64,000 bases of DNA, taken from the NCBI GenBank assembly GCA_030599585.1, contig JAUVNS010000008.1:73628-137627 (forward strand), given 5' to 3'. This document shows, piece by piece, positions 17,261-26,500 of this stretch. The notes beneath the pieces were generated by a model, which searched no databases, had not been told where the DNA came from, and saw nothing but the letters and a program-made list of their open reading frames with translations. Positions within the stretch are counted from its first letter, which is position 1. Each line of letters starts with the position of its first letter. Position numbers and translations under genes: made by a program. This DNA comes from Promethearchaeota archaeon. Its GTDB lineage: Archaea > Asgardarchaeota > Lokiarchaeia > Sigyniarchaeales > SOKP01.

Positions 17261-18550
17261 ATGAAAGCTGTTATTTTAGCAGCAGGAAAGGGTACACGGC
17301 TTACTCCCATCACATCTCTTAGGCCAAAACCAATGATTCCTATTGGAGGTAAGCCATTATTAGAACATACTATATTAAACTTAAGAGATATAGGAGTTCA
17401 GGAAATTTTAATAATCGTTGGATATAAAGAAGAAATTATTAAGAATTATTTTGGTAATGGGTTATCTAAATTCAATGTTAAGATCGATTATGCTACACAA
17501 TTAGAACACCTAGGGACTGCTCACGCTTTTGGTTTTGCTAAAGATTTCGTAGGAGACGATGATTTCTTTCTAATGTATGGTGATTTATTAGCAGATCCAC
17601 AAGTATTTAAAGAAGTTCTAGAGATTTATAAGAAAAGTAGCTGCGAAGGATTGATTTCATTATTTGAAGTCGATAATCCACAAGAATATGGGATTATCTC
17701 CTTAAACAAAGAAGCCTTTGTTGAAAAAATAACTGAAAAACCTTCCGTAGAATTAGATCTCGGGAATCTAGCAAATGCTGGAATATTCATCTTTAACCCT
17801 TTAATATTCAAAGCTATAGAATTGACAGAATTATCAATACGGAATGAATATGAGTTTACTGATTCAATGCAAATCTTGATTGACCAGTTAAAAGGAAAGA
17901 TTAAAGGGTATGTTATAAAAGATTTATTCTGGAGTGATATCGGATTACCTTGGCACCTGTTAGAAGCAAATGAATTCATTTTAAAAAGAATAAAACCCTG
18001 TGTGGAAGGAAAACTTGAAGAAAATGTAATTGTGTCAGGCAATGTTTTCATCGGAAAAAATACTTTAGTTAAATCAGGTTCTTACATCCAAGGACCTTGT
18101 CATATCGGCGAAAAATCATTAATTGGTCCAAATGCGTATATACGACCATACACATATATCGGTAATGATTGTCACATCGGAATGTCTGAGGTTAAGAATT
18201 CGTTAATTTTCTCAAATACCTCTATTCCTCATTTTAATTATATTGGTGATTCAATAATATGTGAAAATGTTAATCTCGGTGCTGGTACGAAAATTTCTAA
18301 CCTAAGATTTGATGGTAAAAGTATTTCAATGATTATCAAGGAAAAATCAATCGATTCAGGGAGGAGAAAATTAGGTGCTATTATCGGACCAAACTCACAA
18401 ACGGGAATTAATTCCAGCATAATGTGTGGTAAAATAATAGGACGAGATTCGATAATAGGTGCTAATACGCTTGTAAATGAAGATATTCCATCAAATACAA
18501 TATATTACAAAGATGAAAACGGGATAATAAAAAAGCATAGAAAAACATGA
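17261..18550 (+). CDS. Bifunctional sugar-1-phosphate nucleotidylyltransferase/acetyltransferase
   Basis: 429 residues. The N-terminal nucleotidyltransferase shows MKAVILAAGKGTRLTPITSLRPKPMIPI-type signature, FLMYGDLLADP for metal binding and the product-binding stretch ITEKPSVELDLGNLANAG. From about residue 250 a left-handed beta-helix of hexapeptide repeats follows (IGPNAYIRPYTYIGNDCHIG). This is the archaeal GlmU/ST0452 layout, giving UDP-GlcNAc-type or dTDP-sugar products. A very likely role is nucleotide-sugar supply for glycosylation. The exact sugar is unknown. Confidence 0.9.
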   Translation: MKAVILAAGKGTRLTPITSLRPKPMIPIGGKPLLEHTILNLRDIGVQEILIIVGYKEEIIKNYFGNGLSKFNVKIDYATQLEHLGTAHAFGFAKDFVGDDDFFLMYGDLLADPQVFKEVLEIYKKSSCEGLISLFEVDNPQEYGIISLNKEAFVEKITEKPSVELDLGNLANAGIFIFNPLIFKAIELTELSIRNEYEFTDSMQILIDQLKGKIKGYVIKDLFWSDIGLPWHLLEANEFILKRIKPCVEGKLEENVIVSGNVFIGKNTLVKSGSYIQGPCHIGEKSLIGPNAYIRPYTYIGNDCHIGMSEVKNSLIFSNTSIPHFNYIGDSIICENVNLGAGTKISNLRFDGKSISMIIKEKSIDSGRRKLGAIIGPNSQTGINSSIMCGKIIGRDSIIGANTLVNEDIPSNTIYYKDENGIIKKHRKT

Positions 18551-18575
18551 TATAATTGGATTTAATAATCCTAAG

Positions 18576-19307
18576 TTAAGTTTTAGAAAGCTTCCTAACA
18601 CTTATTCGTTCTGTTCTTTTTATGTCGCTTTTTCGAGATCGCTTGACATCAACTTCGACTACCTCAAAGTCTTCATCTCTAGCTATGTATTCTGTATCTT
18701 CTCCACCCTCTGGAACGCTTACCAATTTACATTTAATGATAGCACAGTTAGATAGGGGATAAATAGTTTTAGCTATTCTTATGATTTGATTGGTAAATTC
18801 TTTATGAATCATTCCAGTAATGAACTTTTCATGGTTTAATGTTTTTGCGAACTCTTTTAAAATTTCTCTCATGATTTTACGAATTACAATCTGTTGCGAA
18901 CTTCGGGCTCGATTTATGGTAGTGCATATAATTGTTAATCTATAGACATATTCATCTTTAGTAGTTAGATTGATTATTGTTTGAATTTTAGAGCTTCCTC
19001 TTCCGATTAATGATCTAACATAATCGTTTGTATAGGAATGCCCTAAAAACACAGATTGTGCTTGCTTTGCTTCTTGATTAACTTGGACTACTTTAAATTT
19101 CAATTTTAAACTTATATCGTCGTAACGGTTCGTAAAATCATATAATAAGGTTTCAATGGTTCTACCGTTAATGTTATTTTCCATTCCAATTATTTCGCCA
19201 ATTGGCTTAAAATTGAAGCTTTTCGGGGCGATGACAGTATACCATTCTTTATCTTTAAATGAAACTCTCCTTAATTTTGACTTCTTCTTTTTTACTTTCT
19301 GACTCAT
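18576..19307 (-). CDS. rps3ae: 30S ribosomal protein eS1 (S3Ae)
   Basis: 243 residues. Typical stretches are KDKEWYTVIAPKSFN, GRTIETLLYDFTNRYDD, RSLIGRGSSKIQTIINLTTKD and YPLSNCAIIKCKLV. This is the archaeal/eukaryotic small-subunit protein eS1. It starts 8 nt after the uS15 stop, so the two are one operon, a common archaeal order with XTP pyrophosphatase nearby. The basic C-terminal tail (KRSRKSDIKRTERI) is normal. Confidence 0.97.
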   Translation of the reverse strand: MSQKVKKKKSKLRRVSFKDKEWYTVIAPKSFNFKPIGEIIGMENNINGRTIETLLYDFTNRYDDISLKLKFKVVQVNQEAKQAQSVFLGHSYTNDYVRSLIGRGSSKIQTIINLTTKDEYVYRLTIICTTINRARSSQQIVIRKIMREILKEFAKTLNHEKFITGMIHKEFTNQIIRIAKTIYPLSNCAIIKCKLVSVPEGGEDTEYIARDEDFEVVEVDVKRSRKSDIKRTERISVRKLSKT

Positions 19308-19315
19308 ACCTTATG

Positions 19316-19774
19316 CTACCTCATCACTATTGTCCTAATTTTATCCGGGTCGTACTTAAAATCACTAGCTAGTAATTTTTTACCCTTGTAATACTTGATA
19401 AGTCTATAAATCTTGCTTTCTGTACGTTGTAAACCCAGTTTTGAATGCAAATCTTTATGGTTTGATTCCAAATGTTTTCTTAAATTAAGAGCTTTTTTTA
19501 CTAAATTAGTTAAGTCTTCTGGTAGAGGAGTTTCAATGTCATTTTCTTTAATTATTTGTGAAATTGATTTACCGGTGACTACTTTCACTAAAGGGATGCC
19601 ATAAGAATCTCTTAATATTACGCCTATTAGGGATTGAGAAACCCCCTTTCTAGCTAGTTTAATGACTTCGTTTGATACTTCTTCAGACGAAAGTTCTACC
19701 CACACAGGTTTTTCTAATCTAGCTGGGCGTGTACTTCCAGACTTCCCTTTCTTTCTTGAGTGCATTCGAGCCAT
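19316..19774 (-). CDS. rps15: 30S ribosomal protein uS15
   Basis: 152 residues, archaeal length with the N-terminal extension MARMHSRKKGKSGSTRPAR absent from bacterial S15. LIGVILRDSYGIPLVKVVTG and the C-terminal HLESNHKDLHSKLGLQRTES, RLIKYYK motifs that contact 16S rRNA are clear. First gene of the uS15-eS1 operon, divergent from the XTP pyrophosphatase gene. Confidence 0.97.
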   Translation of the reverse strand: MARMHSRKKGKSGSTRPARLEKPVWVELSSEEVSNEVIKLARKGVSQSLIGVILRDSYGIPLVKVVTGKSISQIIKENDIETPLPEDLTNLVKKALNLRKHLESNHKDLHSKLGLQRTESKIYRLIKYYKGKKLLASDFKYDPDKIRTIVMR

Positions 19775-19915
19775 TTTTTGCGTCCTAGTTTATGAATAAT
19801 TTAATAATAGTAATTTTATTGATGAACAATATAAAGAATCATGTAAATTAAAATTTTTGAATTTAATAATTAAAACCTTATTAATCTAAATATATCATAG
19901 GAAATTATTGTACTT

Positions 19916-20503
19916 ATGAAACAAGAAAAAGAAATAATTTATTTTATTACTGGGAATAATCATAAGTTTAAGGAAATTAAAAAATTGTTCCAAAAGGAAG
20001 AAATAGATTACGATTTAAAGCAGAAAATCGCTGCAACTATTGAAGTTCAAGCATCTAGTATTAAAGAAGTTGCTCTCTTTAAACTTAATAGTATAAAAAC
20101 AAATTTTAATAACTCTTATTTTGTTGAGGATGCGGGGTTTTTTATTGATGATCCTCTCAAAGGATTCCCAGGAGTATATTCCAAGTTTGTATTTAACACC
20201 ATAGGTAATAATGGTATATTAAAACTCATTAATAATTATGGAAACACTGCTGCTCATTTTGAAGCTGTAATAGCGCTTTATTTTCAACCATTAGATAAAA
20301 TTTTTACCTTTGAGGGATCAGTTGAGGGAAAAGTTTCAAAAGAAATTAAAGGTACAAGTGGCTTTGGATATGATCCTATTTTTATTCCTAATGAATTGCC
20401 TAACAATACTTTTGGTGAATTATCTACGGAAGAAAAAAATTCTATTTCGCACAGAGCGAAAGCTTGGCAAAAACTGTTAATTTTTCTCAAGAAGTATCAG
20501 TAA
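19916..20503 (+). CDS. XTP/dITP pyrophosphatase (Ham1/RdgB family)
   Basis: 195 residues. Signature motifs are YFITGNNHKFKEI at the N-terminus, FVEDAGFFIDDPLKGFPGVYSKFV, GTSGFGYDPIFIP and ISHRAKAWQKL. The enzyme hydrolyses non-canonical purine triphosphates to monophosphates and cleans the nucleotide pool. Archaeal genomes often place it beside rps15 and rps3ae, as here. It ends just before the convergent FtsX-like permease gene. Confidence 0.95.
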   Translation: MKQEKEIIYFITGNNHKFKEIKKLFQKEEIDYDLKQKIAATIEVQASSIKEVALFKLNSIKTNFNNSYFVEDAGFFIDDPLKGFPGVYSKFVFNTIGNNGILKLINNYGNTAAHFEAVIALYFQPLDKIFTFEGSVEGKVSKEIKGTSGFGYDPIFIPNELPNNTFGELSTEEKNSISHRAKAWQKLLIFLKKYQ

Positions 20504-20508
20504 TTATT

Positions 20509-23475
20509 TTAGAACGTTTGACGAAATATATCCATTACAGATTGCCTACTCAATTTAATGAGGATCAAATACATCCCCAATATCCCGAAAAATATGGATA
20601 GAGAGAATACTCTAATTAAAACATCCACAGGGATTGAGAATACAATAGGCATTTCAGTCATAAGTCCTAAATTTGTTTCCATTAAATATGCACAAAAAGT
20701 GCCGATTAATGTTCCCATCGTTCCGCTACTCAACATAATAATCAAACTTTCAACCAAGAAGAGATTCCTTACGTTTCTTGTTTTCATACCCATAGACCTT
20801 AAAATACCAATTTCAAACTTTCTTTCTAACATTACTGCGTACATTGTGCTTACTAAACCAAAAATTGCAATAACTATGGCAAACCAGAGTACAACTTCCA
20901 TTAAACTGCTTTGTCGTTCAAACATTGATTCCATCATTTTTACTTTTGTTATCGCATCGTCAAGAAAATAATCTTTCCCTGTGGTTATATCACGTATTTC
21001 CTCTTTAGTATCTTCAATTATGACTTCAGAATCATCTTTAAGCTTGATAAAAGCTTTGTCAACTACCATATTTGCGTTCCATTGATCCTTAACATTCATT
21101 AATCTCATATAGTTATCTAAAGAAACCATAATCCCTCCACCTTCAGCAGTCGCTTCTGTAGTTCTAAAGTTATAAAATCCTGGCATGCCACCAGAAATTC
21201 CAACAACACGGAATAATGTAATATTTCCAGGGTCGTTTGGAGTTTGAGGGTTGTATAATGTCAATCGAATATATTCTCCGACATCATCAATACCAAAAAC
21301 AGTCGCAAGAGACTTAGCGATGATACAAGTATTATTTTCCCTAAAGATTTGACTAAATGAATAATTAAATCCACTTCCCGGACTACTCCAAATCATCAAA
21401 TCATTATCCATTAATTTATAATAATTTTTCTCAATACCAATAAATCCTACTTCTAGACTATCAAAATCTGCTAGATCTGCCGCTTTTACTTGATATTTCT
21501 CTTCCGCTTGTTCAGTGTAAAACTCAAGTATGTTAATAAAAGCATCATTAATAGAGTCCTCATCAAAGCCACCTCCGCTCTCGCTAAAGTCGAATAAAAT
21601 CGATAAAACGGAAGTTATGTCAAACATATTATACAAGGATATAGCGATTTCGTCTATTCCGTCAATAGAATTGAATTCTTGAATCGTATCGAGAGTAATT
21701 GCGTTAGTTTCGGGATCTATTCCCTGATTGATTAAAACTAAATCGGAACCATATTGGAATTTTAAATTTGTTGACAAATTCTGTGATTCCATTTCTGTGA
21801 CGCTAGTAATAAAGAAAATGAAAGAAAAACTAATCGCAAACATTACAATAGTACTTGTATTCCGTCTTCTGTTTCTTTTTAGCGATATTTTAATAATATG
21901 AGCATATTTCTTAATAAAAGGAGTGAAAGCTCCAATTAACAGGCTTTGTATGATTGGTGTAATACCCACTGATGCGAAGACCATCCCAATTAATATAGCA
22001 GCAATAAGACCAATAAATAGACCGGCAATCAGCATCATATCACCCGACACAAATACGCTTGGTAATAATATAAATACTAACATACCGATCGTCGCAAGTG
22101 CTGAACCAATTAAAAAAATCCTAACATTCATGCTTCCCTCTTTTTTTACTTCCCACCCTTCTTCTTTCTTGTGAAATGGCGTAATTGACTTAATAATATC
22201 AATTTTGGCAGTTTTCAATGCAGGAAATAAAGATATTACTAAAGAAACTATAGATCCCATGCAAAACGCTAAAATAACCGTTTGAGGTTGAATAACAAAA
22301 TCCATATTCTGCAGGGGAAAGTCTGTTAAAGTGAACAGTGTGTCTACGACTGGCGGTGTTCCAATAAGACCTAAGATTATTCCAATAATAGATCCTACAA
22401 CTCCAATCATTACTCCTTCAAAAATTACCATTTTTACAGGAAAATTTTTTTTTCCTCCTACAACTCTTAAGATCCCATATTCTCTAATTCTTTCTTCTGT
22501 AGATGTGGAAAGAATAGAATTTATTAAAATACCTGTAATAAGCATAGAAATTATCGTAATAAACCAAAAAATGATTGTCATACCTATTAGCATAAACTGT
22601 TGGGCACTTATTTCTCCTAATTTTGGCATTGCTACAGTATATTCATTAGGATCTAGTCTTTGTTGAATTCGCGTACCTATTTCCCTAACTTTTCGCTTAG
22701 TGAAATCAATGTCGCTAACAACGTAAATTGATTGTGGATTTTCAACAGTACCCATTATTAAGTTAATTTCTCCTTCCCGCTGCAAAAATGATTGAGCTTG
22801 TTCTAGATTTATAATAACCAGAGCGTTTTCTAATTCGGTAAATTTTAAGTCTTGATTACAAATAGCCACAACCTCAACATCTAAAGTATATTGCTGATAA
22901 TTCATGTGGATTGTATCTCCGATACTTACATTTAAGAGCTCTGCAACCTTCCATAGTATAACACATTCTCCCATATTTGGTTTTCCAATATAAGAACTTC
23001 CTGTTTCAGTACCATTCTGATCTACCAAGTTTAAATCTCCCATTTGTCCATTACTAACTTCTTTTAAGAAATTAATGCCATAAACTTGTAACGAACCATT
23101 CGCATCAGTATTATCAGAAGATACTTTCACAAGCATCATAATTCGCGGAAATAACTCATCTACACCTTCAATATTTGTTAATTCATTATCTATTAGTGTT
23201 TCATCAAAAAAAGGATCAAACGTTAAATCTGTATTTACGGCTTTAGATATTAGTATGTCGGAGCTTCCAGTGGTACTCGTTATAATCCCCATATAATTAT
23301 AAGACATCGAATCGTTGATCATACCGATTGCGGTGAGAAGAATTATTGAAATTGTAATACCACTCAAACCAAACAAAACTTTTGCCCGATCTTTTTTTAT
23401 GTTTAACCAAGATTGTTGTAAAAATTGGATTCTGAGTTTTAATCTTAGTTTATATAATATGTTTTGTATACTCAC
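20509..23475 (-). CDS. FtsX/MacB-like ABC permease, double FtsX unit
   Basis: 988 residues. The first membrane helix (LFGLSGITISIILLTAIGMI) is followed by a large extracellular MacB-type core domain, three helices around residues 290-430 (TIISMLITGILINSILSTSTEERIREYGILRVVGG), more helices, a second extracellular domain and a last FtsX set (VVLWFAIVIAIFGLVSTMYAVMLERKFEIGILRSMG). Two ERxxExGILRxxG coupling motifs can be seen, one per unit, so it may act as a monomer with two pseudo-halves or pair with the other permease. Last gene of the operon that begins with the ABC ATPase at 36512. MacB-type systems work as mechanotransmitters or export substrates from outside the membrane. Confidence 0.88.
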   Translation of the reverse strand: MSIQNILYKLRLKLRIQFLQQSWLNIKKDRAKVLFGLSGITISIILLTAIGMINDSMSYNYMGIITSTTGSSDILISKAVNTDLTFDPFFDETLIDNELTNIEGVDELFPRIMMLVKVSSDNTDANGSLQVYGINFLKEVSNGQMGDLNLVDQNGTETGSSYIGKPNMGECVILWKVAELLNVSIGDTIHMNYQQYTLDVEVVAICNQDLKFTELENALVIINLEQAQSFLQREGEINLIMGTVENPQSIYVVSDIDFTKRKVREIGTRIQQRLDPNEYTVAMPKLGEISAQQFMLIGMTIIFWFITIISMLITGILINSILSTSTEERIREYGILRVVGGKKNFPVKMVIFEGVMIGVVGSIIGIILGLIGTPPVVDTLFTLTDFPLQNMDFVIQPQTVILAFCMGSIVSLVISLFPALKTAKIDIIKSITPFHKKEEGWEVKKEGSMNVRIFLIGSALATIGMLVFILLPSVFVSGDMMLIAGLFIGLIAAILIGMVFASVGITPIIQSLLIGAFTPFIKKYAHIIKISLKRNRRRNTSTIVMFAISFSFIFFITSVTEMESQNLSTNLKFQYGSDLVLINQGIDPETNAITLDTIQEFNSIDGIDEIAISLYNMFDITSVLSILFDFSESGGGFDEDSINDAFINILEFYTEQAEEKYQVKAADLADFDSLEVGFIGIEKNYYKLMDNDLMIWSSPGSGFNYSFSQIFRENNTCIIAKSLATVFGIDDVGEYIRLTLYNPQTPNDPGNITLFRVVGISGGMPGFYNFRTTEATAEGGGIMVSLDNYMRLMNVKDQWNANMVVDKAFIKLKDDSEVIIEDTKEEIRDITTGKDYFLDDAITKVKMMESMFERQSSLMEVVLWFAIVIAIFGLVSTMYAVMLERKFEIGILRSMGMKTRNVRNLFLVESLIIMLSSGTMGTLIGTFCAYLMETNLGLMTEMPIVFSIPVDVLIRVFSLSIFFGILGMYLILIKLSRQSVMDIFRQTF

Positions 23476-23505
23476 TATATCACGCTTTACTTACGATTGT
23501 TTTAA

Positions 23506-26500
23506 TTACCTATCTAATATACTAAATTTTTTACCCTTATATTCGAATTTTCTTAGAAAAATACCCTTTTCTTTTAATAATTCTTTTATTTCTTCAATTT
23601 CTCGCCTAACTAATCTAACTCCTCGACATTTTTTGTTCTTACAGTAAAAATTCTCTCCCGGTTTATCTTTAAAATACCATTTACCGCAATTTATGCAATT
23701 ATATGCAATATAGATTTGATCGTGATCGCACTTCGGACACATATAGTTAAATTTACTTGATTCAAACCAAGATTGACAATACTTGCAGTGGAGGATGAAG
23801 GGATTCTTGTGTTCTTCTGGAGTTTCTATGACCTCTATTCTTTTAATGACTTTCTCTTTATCAAGTTCTTTTAACCTTAGTTTCTCCGCAAAAATGTTTC
23901 TACGGTGTCTGAAACTAAATTTACCATATTTTTCTGCTAAAAAATAAGATATAATACCTATTATGATAACACTCACAATTACTAGGAACCAAATTCCCCA
24001 AGTTTGAAAATTCATTAACCCGTTTTCTACATCGACGTGAACTACTGATTCAGCTTTATTTCCTTCTGCATCATAAGCAACGACCATTACTACATACGTC
24101 CCATCGTTATATTGAGTAGTATCCCAATCAAAGCTTAAAACCCCGGTACCGTGATTGAATTTCAGCAAACTTCTATCAACAATTTTGTCGTTGATATAGA
24201 TATTAATACGATTTTCATCTATTCCAATATTATCGCTGATATTTGCCTCAATTTTAGTAATTGAGTTAACGATTTCATCACTTAGTGGTGCACTAATTTC
24301 GATCGTAGGGGCGATGAAATCTGTTGATTCATCATAACCTAAATAGATATTTGATAGTAACCACCCATAACCCAATCCTGTTGTAATGTCGTTGGAATGT
24401 AAAGTAAATTTGATTATCACAATTTCATTAGAGTATTGCGAAATATCCAATGATTCGTTTCCTGCAAGATTTTCAGAATCAAAGTAGTATTCTTTCAATA
24501 TATCCCAACTTTCCCCGTAATTACTTGAGATCGAAATTGTACACTTGTCAAGTTCGTCCTGTTCCAAAAAGAATTCATTCTGTAAAGAAATTTCATAAGC
24601 AAAGTTCAAAAAGACATCGTATTCATCTCTAACATGTAAGGGGTATGTGATTAAATTAGCTTCCCAATCGGGTCCATATCCTTGTGAGAGACTACCGTAG
24701 CTTTGGCCTAAACCCCCATATATGAAGGGATTTCCAAAGCGATAATATAGATGCCAACTATTGTCTCCTTTTAACCATTGCGTTAGCTCTTTTTGCATCG
24801 GATTTCCAGTGATAAAATAATCTGATAAAGACGCAAGCGTATAATCGAATCCAATTAATTTACCACTTTGATTTATGTTAAATTCGTAAGCAATAGGATT
24901 TTGGAAATTAAATAAATTATTATCTTGATTAAAGAAATTAGTAGATGTTAAAAACTTACCATCGTATACATGAAACCTAAAAGTCAGATTAGTAAGATCG
25001 TTTAATACGATTGATTTTACGAATTTAATTCCGCGAGGGTGGAAGGAGTTAAAACTCGAGTTCCAAGCACCAAAAACATTAATCATAGAGTAATTCTGAT
25101 TATTAATTTCAATAAATACATATTCGGGATAATTGTTGTCGGAATCGAAGTAATATACCGAAAATGCGATTCTGTCGTATTTAAATCCTTGGATATCAGA
25201 TATATTTTCATCTACATTAAAATCTATTTCAGGAGCTTGAAAGTTCGTATAGTTCTCTAGCGAGAAATAAGCCAACGTAAATCCTTTATAATTAATAGGA
25301 TCGTAATCTTCATCTAATTCGGCTATAAGCCTGAATTGGACGTAATTTCCAATATATTGAGTTATATTTATTTCATCTAGAAACCAGTCCCTTTCTTCAT
25401 TTGAATATGTTCTCAATGTAATCCATCCCGTCCAATTAGGATTTATCTGTAAATACATGAAATCACCCGAATTTAAGCTCGTTCTTAGCCCTATTTTAGC
25501 AACGACTTGCGTATTGTTCTTATTGATGTGGGTTATATTAAACAAGGGACTTCTTAATGTCCCGTTAGGAAAGGGATTTGTTATTATATATGGTTGGTAG
25601 GTATAATTTAATGGAAAATTATGATCTCTCCCGAAATATAATGCTGACCAATTTTCAGAATATAAGGTGGAACGATTGTCATTCTGATTACTCTGATTCA
25701 ACAATCCCCAACCTGTTCCATTATATGTCCATCCATTAAAACCATCGTTAAAATCCTGGAGATATGGAAATGCCTCACTATCATCCGGAAATTCGATATT
25801 GATATTTAATAACTCAGATAGTGGATATTTTGCATGGTGAGATCCATCACTTGCGTTAAAATAGTAGTAATATTTTCCCGGTGTAGAAAATTTAACAAAA
25901 TCACTTCGAAAAACGGCTCCATCAGTGTAATTATCATCAAAAGCGAAAACTTGAGTCATTGCATACTTTTTTGAAGTATTTACAATATACAAATATACTT
26001 CTTGAGGAGGTACATTTGAAGTATCGTTATCAAAATATTCTATGTAAAACCAATAATTATCAATAGTATAATTCTTAGCGGGCTCATTTCCATAAAATTG
26101 TTGTAGACTGATAACCGTATCATTTTTTGCCCCTCCGAAATAATTTATCTCGGTCATTTTTAATTCTGGAGTGAAATTATTAATCACGCTAGAAACATTC
26201 AAAGTAAAGTTACTCTTCCCTGAAATAGCTTTAACTATTACTATACATTCTGTTTGGTTATATTTTGGTGTGAAGTAGAAGAAATCTGAGTCCCCATACC
26301 ACTTTTGTGCTGCTTGCAATAACAGTGGTTCTCCAAACCGGTTTGATTCATTTGCATATAGAAATAAATCTAAATCTGCACTACCATCTACATTTGATAG
26401 ATTGAAAATGTATTGAACATCTTCAATTAAATGCACCTTTCTTGCAAACACATGATTTTCCAAGGGATTTAATTCTGAGCTTGTCAATTCGTAATTAATG

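Noticed and set aside
20558-23647. Several plus-strand ORFs rich in Ile, Pro and Asn
   Set aside because: All are opposite to the FtsX-like permease and subtilase genes; hydrophobic coding in AT-rich DNA leaves long antisense frames.
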